Shown here: piece by piece, positions 1 through 7,912 of the stretch | How the letters are laid out: every line of letters starts with the position of its first letter | Numbering within the stretch: the first letter of the stretch is position 1 | Assembly: GCF_017308015.1 (NCBI RefSeq) | Contig: NZ_JAFKFW010000021.1 | Location: 1-64,000, forward strand | Source of the DNA: Allobosea sp. | GTDB taxonomy: Bacteria > Pseudomonadota > Alphaproteobacteria > Rhizobiales > Beijerinckiaceae | Reading direction: 5' to 3' | Length of the DNA: 64,000 nt | Program-made: the position numbers and the translations under genes | The notes under the pieces: generated by a model | Databases searched by the model: none | What the model saw: the letters and a program-made list of their open reading frames with translations, nothing else | Told to the model about the DNA's origin: nothing

Positions 1-71
1 CAGCCACCGCCCAGAACCTCAGGAAAATGGCGAAGCTGATGCCGGCCGGAGCACCGTCCCTGGCGGCATAA
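1..71 (+). CDS. Transposase C-terminus, cut by the window edge
   Basis: The frame open from base 3 encodes the tail ATAQNLRKMAKL...SLAA and stops at TAA 69-71. A closing segment of this kind (AATAQNLRK-L-AKL) is what I associate with IS1182-type DDE transposases. Everything upstream, including the catalytic residues, is outside the window, so I cannot tell whether the gene is intact. The family call rests on about 22 residues and is an inference. Confidence 0.5.
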   Translation, partial: ATAQNLRKMAKLMPAGAPSLAA

Positions 72-150
72 GGGCGCACGCACTCTCAGCGATCCGTTCA
101 GCCTCAATCAGCAGCCGACCCACAGCCGACTTTTTCAACGCAATCGACCT
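1..150 (+). mobile_element. Right end of an insertion sequence (IS1182-like?)
   Basis: After the transposase stop there are about 70 non-coding bases. They contain the direct repeat CAGCCGAC at about 112-119 and 124-131, then GACTTTTTCAACG at about 128-140. Many IS elements end in a similar GACTTTTTCAAC stretch, so the outer boundary probably lies near 135-150, some 20-35 bases before the mutM stop codon at 169. The exact terminus cannot be fixed without the other end of the element. No target duplication is visible. Confidence 0.4.
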
Positions 151-168
151 GAAGCGGACTGCAAGCCC

Positions 169-1065
169 CTAGCGAACAGCCCGCTTCTGGCAGCTCTCGC
201 AATAAAACGTCGAGCGCCCCGACTGCACCAGTCGCTTCACCAGATGGCCACAACCCGGCGTGACGCAGATCTCGCCTTCGCGGTCATAGACCTTGAAGCG
301 ATGCTGGAAATAGCCGAGCGAGCCGTCGGCATGGGCGAAGTCGCGGAGCGTCGAGCCGCCGGCCGCGACCGCCTCCTCCAGCACCTCGCGGATGATGCGG
401 GCGAGTTCATGCGCAGTCTCGCGCGGTCGGCCGGTCGGCGTCGCGATCGTCCCGGCCTCCGCTTCCGGATGGAGCCCGGCCCGGAACAGGGCCTCGCAGA
501 CGTAGATATTGCCGAGGCCCGCCACGAGCCGCTGGTCGAGCAGCGCGGCCTTCAAAGGCGCGAACTTGCCGGCGAAGAGCTTCGCCAGCGTCTCGCCGGA
601 GAGTTCGTTGCCGAGCGGCTCGATGCCCATGCCCGCGAAATGCTTCGAAGTTGCGAGTTCGGCGCGCGGCACGAGGTCCATGAAGCCGAAGCGGCGCACG
701 TCGTTATAAGTGACGCGCGCGCCGGTCCCCATCTCGAACACGACATGGTCGTGGATCAGGTGCCGGCCGATCTCATTGTAATAGGAGCCGGGCTCGGTCG
801 GCTTCGTGCCGGGCGCCTCGACGATGAAGCGCCCGCTCATGCCCAGATGCATCACGAGCGCTTCCCCGTCGTCGAGATCGGCGATCAGGTATTTCGCCCG
901 CCGCGACAGGGCTTCGATCCGCCGCCCTGTCAGGCGCTCGGTGAAGCGCTCCGGCAGGGGAAAGCGCAGGTTCGGCCGGCGGAGTTCGACGCGCTGGAAA
1001 CGCTCGCCCAGCATGGCCGGCTCCAGCCCGCGCCGGACGGTTTCGACCTCGGGTAGCTCCGGCAT
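169..1065 (-). CDS. mutM: Formamidopyrimidine-DNA glycosylase (Fpg/MutM)
   Basis: Bifunctional DNA glycosylase/AP lyase that removes 8-oxoguanine and formamidopyrimidines in base-excision repair. The start at 1065 gives [14 protein letters not shown], where Pro2 (N-terminal nucleophile after Met removal) and Glu3 are the catalytic residues. A longer frame reaching 1110 would bury Pro2 and is wrong. The motif LGMSGRF is present. A C-terminal zinc finger has four cysteines in CVTPGCG and YCESCQ. The 298-residue length is slightly above the usual 270. The gene is divergent from ubiE, a frequent Rhizobiales arrangement. Its 3' end lies next to an IS terminus, but the coding sequence looks intact. 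Confidence 0.97.
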   Translation of the reverse strand: MPELPEVETVRRGLEPAMLGERFQRVELRRPNLRFPLPERFTERLTGRRIEALSRRAKYLIADLDDGEALVMHLGMSGRFIVEAPGTKPTEPGSYYNEIGRHLIHDHVVFEMGTGARVTYNDVRRFGFMDLVPRAELATSKHFAGMGIEPLGNELSGETLAKLFAGKFAPLKAALLDQRLVAGLGNIYVCEALFRAGLHPEAEAGTIATPTGRPRETAHELARIIREVLEEAVAAGGSTLRDFAHADGSLGYFQHRFKVYDREGEICVTPGCGHLVKRLVQSGRSTFYCESCQKRAVR

Positions 1066-1179
1066 GTCAACGACCTCAAATAAAGCCTGCGTCGAGAGGG
1101 CCCGCGACAAGCCCGCCGCCTTTGGCTATTGATCGGCTCAGGCGAATACAAGACAGATTTGCACAAGGCCGGCCCGACC

Positions 1180-1941
1180 GTGACAGCAGCTTCCGACACC
1201 ACCCATTTCGGCTTCGAGACGGTGAAGCTCGCCGAGAAGCAGGCGAAGGTCGACGACGTCTTCCACAAGGTCGCCAACCGCTATGACCTGATGAACGATC
1301 TGATGTCGGGCGGCCTGCACCGGGCCTGGAAGAGCGCGCTCCTGACCGCGATCAATCCGGCCAAGGACCGGCCGTTCCACCATCTCGACGTGGCCGGCGG
1401 CACGGGCGATGTCGCCTTCTCGGTGCTGGAGGCCGGCGGCCCTGAGACCGATGTCACCGTGCTCGACATCAATGCCGACATGCTGCGCGTCGGGCGCGAG
1501 CGCGCCGACAAGCGCTTCCCCGACAATGATCGCATCCGCTTCGTTCAGGGCAATGCCGAGGCGCTCGGCCTGCCCGACAACCATTTCGACTGCTACACCA
1601 TCGCCTTCGGCATCCGGAACGTGCCGCGCATCGACAAGGCTTTGGCCGAGGCCTATCGCGTACTGAAGCGCGGCGGGCGCTTCCTCTGCCTCGAATTCAG
1701 CCATGTCGACGTGCCGCTGCTCGACAAGATCTACGAGACCTATTCCTTCAAGGTCATTCCGCCGATGGGCCGCATGGTCACCGGGGAGGCCGAGCCCTAC
1801 CAGTATCTCGTCGAGTCGATCCGCAAGTTCCCGAAGCCGCAGGCCTTCGCGGGCATGATCGAGGATGCCGGTTTCCGCCGCGCGAAGTTCACGCCGATGA
1901 CCGGCGGCGTCGTGGCGCTGCATTCCGGCTGGAAGCTGTGA
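1180..1941 (+). CDS. ubiE: Demethylmenaquinone/2-polyprenyl-1,4-benzoquinol methyltransferase UbiE
   Basis: SAM-dependent C-methyltransferase of ubiquinone biosynthesis. The UbiE signature [23 protein letters not shown] is near the N-terminus (only partly quoted: [17 protein letters not shown]). SAM motif [12 protein letters not shown] lies at about residues 70-80, and FGIRNVP and LEFSHVD follow. I chose GTG 1180 (AAGG about 12 bases upstream), giving 253 residues. An in-frame TTG at 1129 would add 17 poorly conserved residues. The gene is followed by ubiB, so the two form a ubiquinone pair, with a hairpin repeat between them. Confidence 0.95.
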   Translation: MTAASDTTHFGFETVKLAEKQAKVDDVFHKVANRYDLMNDLMSGGLHRAWKSALLTAINPAKDRPFHHLDVAGGTGDVAFSVLEAGGPETDVTVLDINADMLRVGRERADKRFPDNDRIRFVQGNAEALGLPDNHFDCYTIAFGIRNVPRIDKALAEAYRVLKRGGRFLCLEFSHVDVPLLDKIYETYSFKVIPPMGRMVTGEAEPYQYLVESIRKFPKPQAFAGMIEDAGFRRAKFTPMTGGVVALHSGWKL

Positions 1942-1953
1942 TGCGAGCGTTGG

Positions 1954-2037
1954 CGTCATGCCTGGGCTTGACCCGGGCATCTCGTGCCGGAAAGAGCTCC
2001 CTTCCAGAGATGGTCGGGTCAGACCCGACCATGACGG
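1954..2037. repeat. REP-like two-hairpin intergenic repeat, copy 1
   Basis: Two palindromes, at 1958-1980 (ATGCCTGGG / CCCGGGCAT with a 5-base loop) and 2010-2032 (ATGGTCGGGT / ACCCGACCAT with a 3-base loop), are separated by about 29 bases beginning CTCGT. The same hairpin-CTCGT-hairpin layout recurs at 26505-26579. The unit lies between ubiE and ubiB. It can be translated upstream of ubiB, which falsely lengthens that frame. Such elements are typical of extragenic palindromes in Rhizobiales. Confidence 0.6.
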
Positions 2038-2047
2038 CCATAACCGC

Positions 2048-3604
2048 ATGATCTCCTCCTTCTTCCACATGCTGCGCGGCGCGCGCGTCGGCTTCGTGCT
2101 GGCGCGCGAGGGCGCGCTGGCGCTCGTCGATCCTTCAGTGCTGCCGCCGCTGGCGCGGGGGCTGATCCGCGTCGGCCGCCTGATCGAGCGGCGTGGCGCC
2201 GGCTCCTCCGCGACAAGGCTCGCGGCGGCGATGACCCGGCTCGGCCCGTCCTATGTGAAGTTCGGCCAGTTCCTGGCGACGCGACCCGACGTGGTTGGCA
2301 TGAAGATCGCGCAGGATCTCTCCGCCCTGCAGGACCGTATGCCCGCCTTCCCGATGGCCGAGGCCCGCGCCATCGTCGAGGCCGCGCATGGCGTGAAGCT
2401 GGAGACGCTGTTTCCCGAGTTCAGCGAGCCGGTCGCCGCCGCCTCGATCGCCCAGGTCCATCGAGCCCGGCTGAAGGATGGCCGCGAGGTCGCGGTGAAG
2501 ATCCTGCGCCCGGGCATCCGCGACCGTTTCAACCGCGATCTCGCTGCCATGCGCTTCGGCGCCGAGACGGCCGAGGCGCGCTCCCCCGAGGCGCGCCGCC
2601 TGCGCTTCACCGGCGTGGTCGAGACCCTGGCGCGCTCCGTCGCGATGGAGATGGACCTGAGGCTCGAAGCCGCTGCCCTCTCCGAATTCGCGGAGAATAC
2701 CAAGGACGACCCGGATTTTCGCGTGCCGGAGCCCGACTGGCAGCTCACGGCGCGGGAGATGCTGGTCGACGAGTGGATCGACGGCGTCCGCCTCTCGGAT
2801 GTCGAGGGCCTGCGCGCCGCCGGGCACGATCTGCCGGAGCTCGCCCGCAACATCATCCAGTCCTTCCTGAAGCACGCGATCCGCGATGGCTTCTTCCATG
2901 CCGACATGCATCCCGGAAACCTCTTCGTCGATGCCGAGGGGCGCCTCGTCGCGGTCGATGGCGGCATCATGGGCCGGCTCGGCCTGAAGGAGCGGCGCTT
3001 CCTCGCCGAGATCCTGCTCGGCTTCATCACCCGCGATTACCGCCGCGTGGCGCAGGTGCATTTCGAGGCGGGCTATGTCCCGGCCCATCACGATGTCGAG
3101 GATTTCGCCCAGGCGATCCGCGCCGTCGGCGAGCCGATCCACGACAAGCGCGCCGATCAGATCTCGATGGCCAAGGTTTTGACCCTGCTCTTCGAGATCA
3201 CCGGCATGTTCGACATGGCGACGCGCACCGAGCTCGTCATGCTCCAGAAGACCATGGTGGTGGTCGAGGGCGTGGCGCGAACGCTCGATCCGCATCTCGA
3301 CATGTGGGGCACGGCCGATCCGGTGGTGCGGAGCTGGATCACCCATAATCTCGGTCCGATCGGCCGCCTGGAGGAGGCAGGCCGCGGCGTCCGCTCCCTG
3401 CTCGGCTCGCTCGCGACCTTGCCCGATACGGTCGTCCGCGCCGAGCGCGTGCTCGGCCAGCTCGAGGACGCCTCGCGCCACGGCTTCTCGCTGGACGAAC
3501 GCAGCGTCGAGGCGATCGGCCGGGCCGAAGCCCGGCGCAACCGCTGGGGCAATATCGCGCTCTGGGTGATCGCGGGATTGCTGGCCTACGGCGTCTTCGG
3601 TTAG
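2048..3604 (+). CDS. ubiB: Ubiquinone biosynthesis protein UbiB (ABC1/ADCK kinase-like)
   Basis: Atypical protein-kinase-like ATPase required for ubiquinone synthesis; it acts at the inner membrane. Visible ADCK features are GPSYVKFGQFLATRPDV (KxGQ motif), the Ala-rich loop AAASIAQVHRA in place of a Gly-rich loop, the lysine in VAVKILRPG, and HADMHPGN at about residues 283-290 followed by VDGG. A hydrophobic segment at about 500-518 is the membrane anchor. The start at 2048 (MISSFFHML) is preferred because the upstream in-frame extension is only the translated hairpin repeat. The protein has 518 residues. Its 3' end is 7 bases from the convergent amn gene. Confidence 0.94.
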   Translation: MISSFFHMLRGARVGFVLAREGALALVDPSVLPPLARGLIRVGRLIERRGAGSSATRLAAAMTRLGPSYVKFGQFLATRPDVVGMKIAQDLSALQDRMPAFPMAEARAIVEAAHGVKLETLFPEFSEPVAAASIAQVHRARLKDGREVAVKILRPGIRDRFNRDLAAMRFGAETAEARSPEARRLRFTGVVETLARSVAMEMDLRLEAAALSEFAENTKDDPDFRVPEPDWQLTAREMLVDEWIDGVRLSDVEGLRAAGHDLPELARNIIQSFLKHAIRDGFFHADMHPGNLFVDAEGRLVAVDGGIMGRLGLKERRFLAEILLGFITRDYRRVAQVHFEAGYVPAHHDVEDFAQAIRAVGEPIHDKRADQISMAKVLTLLFEITGMFDMATRTELVMLQKTMVVVEGVARTLDPHLDMWGTADPVVRSWITHNLGPIGRLEEAGRGVRSLLGSLATLPDTVVRAERVLGQLEDASRHGFSLDERSVEAIGRAEARRNRWGNIALWVIAGLLAYGVFG

Positions 3605-3611
3605 GCCAAGC

Positions 3612-5066
3612 CTACCGGAACGGCGGCTCGTCGAAGCTGCGGAGCTTGCGCGAGTGGATCGCCGAGCCCGTGACCTTCAGCTTCTCCAACGCGTCGAGCC
3701 CGATGCGCAGGTGCTCGCCGACCGCGCGCTCATAGAAGGCGTTGGCGGCGCCGGGCAGCTTGATCTCGCCATGCAGCGGTTTGTCGGAGACGCAGAGCAG
3801 CGTGCCGTAGGGCACCCTGAGCCGATAGCCTTGCGCAGCGATGGTGCCGGATTCCATATCGACAGCGATGGCGCGCGACAGGTTGATGCGCCGCCGCTCC
3901 TTGGTCCATTGCAATTCCCAGTTGCGGTCGTCCTGGGTCACGACGGTGCCGGTGCGCAGACGCTGCTTCAGCCGGTCGCCCTTCTCGCCGGTGATGTCGG
4001 CGGCGGCCTGCTGCAGCGCGACCTGCACCTCCGCCAGCGCCGGGATCGGGATATCCGGCGGCACGAGATCGTCGAGGATGCGGTCCTGCCGGAGATAGGC
4101 ATGGGCGAGCACGTAATCCCCGATGATCTGCGTCTGGCGCAGGCCGCCGCAATGTCCGACCATCAGCCAGCAATTCGGCCGGAGCACCGCGAGATGGTCG
4201 GTGATGTTCTTCGCGTTGGAGGGGCCGACGCCGATATTGACCAGGGTCACGCCCTCGCCGCCCTTCCGGATCAGGTGATAGGCCGGCATCTGGAAGCGGT
4301 GCCAGGGCGCCGACATCACCCGCTCGGCGGCCGAGACGTCGATGCCGTCCTTGTCGATGCGGATGCCGCCCGGCGCGATCAGGGCCTCGGCCGTGCCGGC
4401 CTCGATCTCGGCGAGGCCGAGCCGCACGAACTGGTCGACATAGCGGTGGTAGTTCGTCAGCAGAACCCAGGGCTGCACCGCCCGCCAGTCGGTGCCGGTA
4501 TAATGCACCAGCCGCCGCAGCGAGTAATCGACCCGGACGGCGTCGAACAGCGAGAGCGGGCGCGGCTCGCCTTCGATGAGCTCATAGGTGCCGTCGGCGA
4601 TCTCGTCGCCGACCAGTGCGAGCAGCGGCGTCGGGAAATAGCGCGCCAGCTCCGCGGCGGTGATCTTGCCGCGCCCCAGTTCGTCGCCGCCTTCGAGCGC
4701 GTAGGGGTAGGGGATTTCCTGCGTGCTGACGCCCGTTTCGATCGTCGCGCCATATTCGGCGACAAGCGGCTCGAGCTGATCGAGCAGATAGGTGCGGAAC
4801 TCGGCTGGCTGCGTCACGGTGGTCGAATAGATGCCGGGTACCGCGAACTTGGCATAGCCGCGTCGCGTCGCTGCCGGCAGTTTCGAGGGCTCGTAGGTGA
4901 CGCGCAGCATCGGGTAGCGGTAACGCTCCCGGTCCTCCGGCGTCGGTGCCTCGCCGGTGTCGAAGAAGCGCTGGAGGTCGTGGCGCAGTGCCGAGCGCGC
5001 CTCGTCATAGAGCCGTTCGAGCCGGTCCACGGCGGCTTGCGGTGTCGCTGCGGTCTCGAAACTCAT
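3612..5066 (-). CDS. amn: AMP nucleosidase
   Basis: Hydrolyses AMP to adenine and ribose 5-phosphate, a purine salvage and adenylate-balance step. The product has 484 residues, the same as the E. coli enzyme, with an N-terminal Amn-specific domain and a C-terminal nucleoside-phosphorylase fold. Visible C-terminal segments include GVGPSNAKNITDHLAVLRP, MVGHCGGLR and AVDMESGTIAAQGYR, matching nucleoside-phosphorylase active-site loops. ATG 5066 follows CGAGGAGGATTC, an excellent ribosome site. Upstream in-frame extension to 5141 is not supported. It is divergent from the ArsR-type gene. Confidence 0.93.
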   Translation of the reverse strand: MSFETAATPQAAVDRLERLYDEARSALRHDLQRFFDTGEAPTPEDRERYRYPMLRVTYEPSKLPAATRRGYAKFAVPGIYSTTVTQPAEFRTYLLDQLEPLVAEYGATIETGVSTQEIPYPYALEGGDELGRGKITAAELARYFPTPLLALVGDEIADGTYELIEGEPRPLSLFDAVRVDYSLRRLVHYTGTDWRAVQPWVLLTNYHRYVDQFVRLGLAEIEAGTAEALIAPGGIRIDKDGIDVSAAERVMSAPWHRFQMPAYHLIRKGGEGVTLVNIGVGPSNAKNITDHLAVLRPNCWLMVGHCGGLRQTQIIGDYVLAHAYLRQDRILDDLVPPDIPIPALAEVQVALQQAAADITGEKGDRLKQRLRTGTVVTQDDRNWELQWTKERRRINLSRAIAVDMESGTIAAQGYRLRVPYGTLLCVSDKPLHGEIKLPGAANAFYERAVGEHLRIGLDALEKLKVTGSAIHSRKLRSFDEPPFR

Positions 5067-5157
5067 GAATCCTCCTCGTATCGCACTGGTTCTAGCCGCG
5101 TGTCCGCGCTCCTGACAACAACCGGTGGTGGCGCGCGGCATTCTCCGTCTAAGCCGG

Positions 5158-5214
5158 TTGACAGGAGAAGGAAGCGATATTAGTAAACCGATCAGTTAAT
5201 TAACTGATCGGTTT
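5158..5214 (+). promoter_or_regulatory. Promoter with perfect 30-bp palindromic operator before the ArsR gene
   Basis: TTGACA (5158-5163), a 17-base spacer and TAGTAA (5181-5186) form a plausible sigma-70 promoter. A perfect palindrome with 15-base arms (AAACCGATCAGTTAA / TTAACTGATCGGTTT, 5185-5214) starts inside the -10 and ends 6 bases before the ATG at 5221. Such placement would let a bound repressor block RNA polymerase. It also leaves no room for a normal Shine-Dalgarno sequence. The palindrome is seen directly; autoregulation by the adjacent regulator is an inference. Confidence 0.7.
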
Positions 5215-5220
5215 CATACG

Positions 5221-5568
5221 ATGATGGCGGACCCGCTCAGCCTGACCTTCGCAGCCCTCGCCGACCCGACGCGCCGCGCCATCCTGGCCCGGCTGTCTGA
5301 AGGCGAGAGTTCGGTGAAGGAACTGGCCGAGCCTTTCGCGATGAGCCTGCCGGCGGTCTCGAAGCACCTCAAGGTGCTGGAGCGCGCGGGTCTGATCACG
5401 CGGGGGAAGGAAGCCCAGTGGCGGCCTTGCCGGCTCGACCCCGGCCCGCTGCAGGACGTCTCGGAATGGCTGGAGCATTACAGTCGTTTCTGGGACCGGA
5501 GTCTGGGGCGGCTGGACGAGATGCTCCGCGAGATCAAGGCGAAACCACCCGATAAATCAGGCGTTTGA
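5221..5568 (+). CDS. ArsR/SmtB-family winged-helix transcriptional regulator
   Basis: A 115-residue HTH protein. FAALADPTRRAILARLSEGE and ELAEPFAMSLPAVSKHLKVLERAGL form the ArsR winged helix (about residues 10-65). No CxC metal-binding site is present. Together with the next gene, an SRPBCC protein, this matches the common non-metal ArsR subgroup paired with AHSA1/START-domain proteins. ATG 5221 is followed at once by ATG 5224, and neither has a clear ribosome site. It heads a four-gene set reading rightward and probably represses it through the palindrome at 5185-5214. Confidence 0.88.
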   Translation: MMADPLSLTFAALADPTRRAILARLSEGESSVKELAEPFAMSLPAVSKHLKVLERAGLITRGKEAQWRPCRLDPGPLQDVSEWLEHYSRFWDRSLGRLDEMLREIKAKPPDKSGV

Positions 5569-5607
5569 CGCCATGGCCATTCCTTCAAGCTCATTTCAGG
5601 TGTTTCC

Positions 5608-6153
5608 ATGCTCAAGACCATTCTTCTCGGCCTGCTCGGGCTCGTCGCGACCGGTATCGTCGTCGTGCTGATCCTGGCCGCCCGCAAGCCCGATACCTTC
5701 CAGGTCACCCGCTCCATCGCGATCAATGCCGCGCCGGATCGCATCTATCCGCTGATCGCCGATTTCAGGGCCTGGGGAGCCTGGTCGCCCTGGGAGAAGA
5801 AGGACCCGGGGATGAAGCGCACCTATGGCGGAGCCGAAACGGGGGTCGGTGCGACCTATGCCTGGGCCGGCGACAGGAATGTCGGCGAGGGCAGCATGCG
5901 CATCACCGAGGCGCGCGCGCCGGGCAAGCTGGGGGTCAAGCTCGATTTCCTCAAGCCCTTCGAGGCGCATAACGACGTCGTCTTCGCGCTGACGCCGCAG
6001 GGCCAGGGCACCAACGTGACCTGGATCATGACCGGCCCGACCCCGTTCCTCGGCAAGATCATGCATGTCTTCATGGACATGGACCGCATGGTCGGCAGCG
6101 ATTTCGAAAGCGGCCTCAAGGCCATGAAGGCCGCGGCCGAGCGCGCCGCCTGA
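5608..6153 (+). CDS. SRPBCC (polyketide cyclase/START-like) family protein
   Basis: A 181-residue protein with an N-terminal membrane segment (about residues 4-26, LGLLGLVATGIVVVLILAA), then an SRPBCC hydrophobic-ligand-binding fold. SIAINAAPDRIYPLIADFRAWGAWSPWEKKDP is typical of polyketide-cyclase/dehydratase family members (first part quoted: SIAINAAPDRIYPLI). TWIMTGPTPFLGKI is the family's central segment. The ligand is unknown. It starts 39 bases after the ArsR gene and is likely cotranscribed. The membrane tether means the domain probably sits on one face of the inner membrane. Confidence 0.8.
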   Translation: MLKTILLGLLGLVATGIVVVLILAARKPDTFQVTRSIAINAAPDRIYPLIADFRAWGAWSPWEKKDPGMKRTYGGAETGVGATYAWAGDRNVGEGSMRITEARAPGKLGVKLDFLKPFEAHNDVVFALTPQGQGTNVTWIMTGPTPFLGKIMHVFMDMDRMVGSDFESGLKAMKAAAERAA

Positions 6154-6203
6154 GGCGGGCGCAAGATCGATCCCCGCAGAAGGAAAAACGGAGGAGAGAG
6201 ATC

Positions 6204-6686
6204 ATGATGGGCGAACCGCAGAAGGAACATGAGTGGCTCCACCAGTTGGTCGGTGACTGGAGCGCGGAGATGAACTGCTCGATGGGGCCGGATCAGCCGC
6301 CCTCGGCCTCGAAGGGCACGGAGAGTGTGCGCTCGCTCGGCGGGCTCTGGACGCTCGGCGAGGGGCGGGGCGACTCCCCCGACGGCAAGCCGGTCACCAG
6401 CCTGATCACGCTCGGCTTCGACCCGGCAAAAAGCCGCTTCGTCGGCAGCTTCGTCGCCTCGATGATGACGATGATGTGGACCTATGACGGCGCGCTTTCC
6501 GCCGACGGCAAGTCGCTGATCCTCGACACCGAAGGTCCGAGCATGGCCGGCGATGGCTCCACGGCGAAATATCAGGACATCATCACGTTCCTGTCGCCGG
6601 ACCACCGCACCCTGACCTCGCGTGCTCTTGGCCCGGACGGCCAGTGGACCGAATTCATGGCTGCTCAGTACCATCGCAAGCGCTGA
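6204..6686 (+). CDS. DUF1579 family protein
   Basis: A 160-residue protein that starts HEWLHQLVGDWSAEMNC, the hallmark opening of DUF1579 (lipocalin-like barrel, function unknown). FDPAKSRFVGSFVASMM and LTSRALGPDGQWTEFM follow the family pattern. The ribosome site GGAGGAGAGAG precedes ATG 6204, and a second ATG at 6207 is equally possible. No signal peptide is seen. It belongs to the ArsR-SRPBCC-DUF1579-VOC set, which often groups small ligand-binding proteins. Any enzymatic role is unproven. Confidence 0.8.
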   Translation: MMGEPQKEHEWLHQLVGDWSAEMNCSMGPDQPPSASKGTESVRSLGGLWTLGEGRGDSPDGKPVTSLITLGFDPAKSRFVGSFVASMMTMMWTYDGALSADGKSLILDTEGPSMAGDGSTAKYQDIITFLSPDHRTLTSRALGPDGQWTEFMAAQYHRKR

Positions 6687-6717
6687 GCACCTCGCGTAGC
6701 ATTGAGGAGGATACGCA

Positions 6718-7152
6718 ATGAAATTGTCGACCTATCTGATGTTCGACGGCAATTGCCGCGAGGCCTTCGCCCATTACGAGACGGTGCTGGGCGGCAAGAT
6801 GCTGGCGATGATGGACCACAAGGGTACACCGGCCGAGGAGCATGTCCCGGCGGAGTGGCGGGACAAGATCCTGCATGCCTGCCTTGAGATCGACGGCCAG
6901 ATGCTGATGGCATCCGACGCCCCGCCGGATCGCTCGGACGGCCCGATGCGCTCGGTTTCGGTCAGCGTCGGCGTGGCGACCCCGGAGGAGGCGGAGCGCA
7001 TCTTCGCCGGCCTGTCCGAGGGCGGCGCCAAGATCACGATGCCGATGGCCGAGACCTTCTGGTCGCCGCGTTTCGGCATGCTGACCGACCGCTTCGGCAC
7101 CAGCTGGATGGTCGGGGCCGAGATGCCGGCGGATCAGGCGAATTGCGGGTGA
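6718..7152 (+). CDS. VOC (glyoxalase/PhnB-like) family protein
   Basis: A 144-residue protein with the opening STYLMFDGNCREAFAHYETVLGGKM, the PhnB-type VOC signature (STYLMFDGNCREAFAHYE shown). FGMLTDRFGTSWMV near the C-terminus is also family-typical. VOC proteins include metal-dependent dioxygenases, isomerases and resistance proteins, so substrate cannot be assigned. The ribosome site GAGGAGG lies 8 bases before the ATG. It is last in the ArsR-led set, and its stop lies 4 bases from the convergent SDR gene. Confidence 0.85.
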   Translation: MKLSTYLMFDGNCREAFAHYETVLGGKMLAMMDHKGTPAEEHVPAEWRDKILHACLEIDGQMLMASDAPPDRSDGPMRSVSVSVGVATPEEAERIFAGLSEGGAKITMPMAETFWSPRFGMLTDRFGTSWMVGAEMPADQANCG

Positions 7153-7156
7153 AGGC

Positions 7157-7912
7157 CTAGGACCGGCCGCCATCCACCGAGAGCACTTGCCCGCTGACCC
7201 AGCCGGCTTGCTCGCTCAGGAAGAACAGCGTCGCGCTGGCGATATCCTCGGGCGTGCCGAGCCGGCGGGTATGGATGCTCTCGACGAGGCGTTTCTGCCC
7301 CTCGGGTCCATAGCTCTGCCATTGCCGTTCGGTTGCGGGATTGGAGCGCACGAAACCCGGTGCCACCGAATTCACCGTGATGCCATGCGGACCGAACTCC
7401 CAGGCGAGCTGCTTGGTCAAGCCGACCAGCGCATGCTTGGCGCTGGCATAGGCCTGGATGCCGGTGAGGCTCGGCCGCAGGCCCGCGCCGGACGAGATCG
7501 TCACGATCCGGCCATAGCGGCCTTGCTTCATCACCGGCGCCGCCGCCTGCGCCAGGAAGAAGGCGGCATCGACATTGGCAGCGAAGATCACCCGCCAATC
7601 CGCCTCGGAAATCTCCTCGATCGCCCGGCCGACCTGCCCGCGCACGCCGCCGGCGGCATGGACGAGAAGATCGAGCCGGCCGTCCGCCGCCACGATGTCG
7701 CCGATGAGCGCCCGTGCCGCTTCGGGCGAGCCGAGATCGGCCGCATGCCCGACCGCGCCGATCTCTGTCGCTGTGGCCTGCACCCCGGCCGCGTCGATAT
7801 CGGCGAGATGGACGCGCGCGCCGGACTTGCCCAGCGCGGCCGCGATCGCGCGCCCGATGCCCTGCGCTGCGCCGGTGACGAGGGCTACGCGGTTGTCGAA
7901 GCGGATCTGCAT
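7157..7912 (-). CDS. SDR family NAD(P)-dependent oxidoreductase
   Basis: Classical short-chain dehydrogenase of 251 residues. The cofactor loop is TGAAQGIG at 13-20 and the NAG-equivalent is HAAGG at about 85-89. N113, S141, Y155 and K159 (YASAK) complete the catalytic tetrad. DGGRS at the C-terminus is typical. Asp38-Asp40 in the ADID loop after strand 2 favours NAD(H). Its start overlaps the end of the upstream reductase gene by 28 bases, so it is the distal gene of the leftward arm of the MarR locus. Substrate is unknown. Confidence 0.9.
   Translation of the reverse strand: MQIRFDNRVALVTGAAQGIGRAIAAALGKSGARVHLADIDAAGVQATATEIGAVGHAADLGSPEAARALIGDIVAADGRLDLLVHAAGGVRGQVGRAIEEISEADWRVIFAANVDAAFFLAQAAAPVMKQGRYGRIVTISSGAGLRPSLTGIQAYASAKHALVGLTKQLAWEFGPHGITVNSVAPGFVRSNPATERQWQSYGPEGQKRLVESIHTRRLGTPEDIASATLFFLSEQAGWVSGQVLSVDGGRS

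Noticed and set aside
1958..2047. N-terminal extension of ubiB starting MPGLDPGI
   Set aside because: The extension is the translated intergenic hairpin repeat; UbiB homologues start near 2048.
5185..5214. TetR-type operator reading of the palindrome
   Set aside because: No TetR gene is adjacent; the neighbouring regulator is an ArsR-type protein, so the palindrome was assigned to it as the simplest reading.
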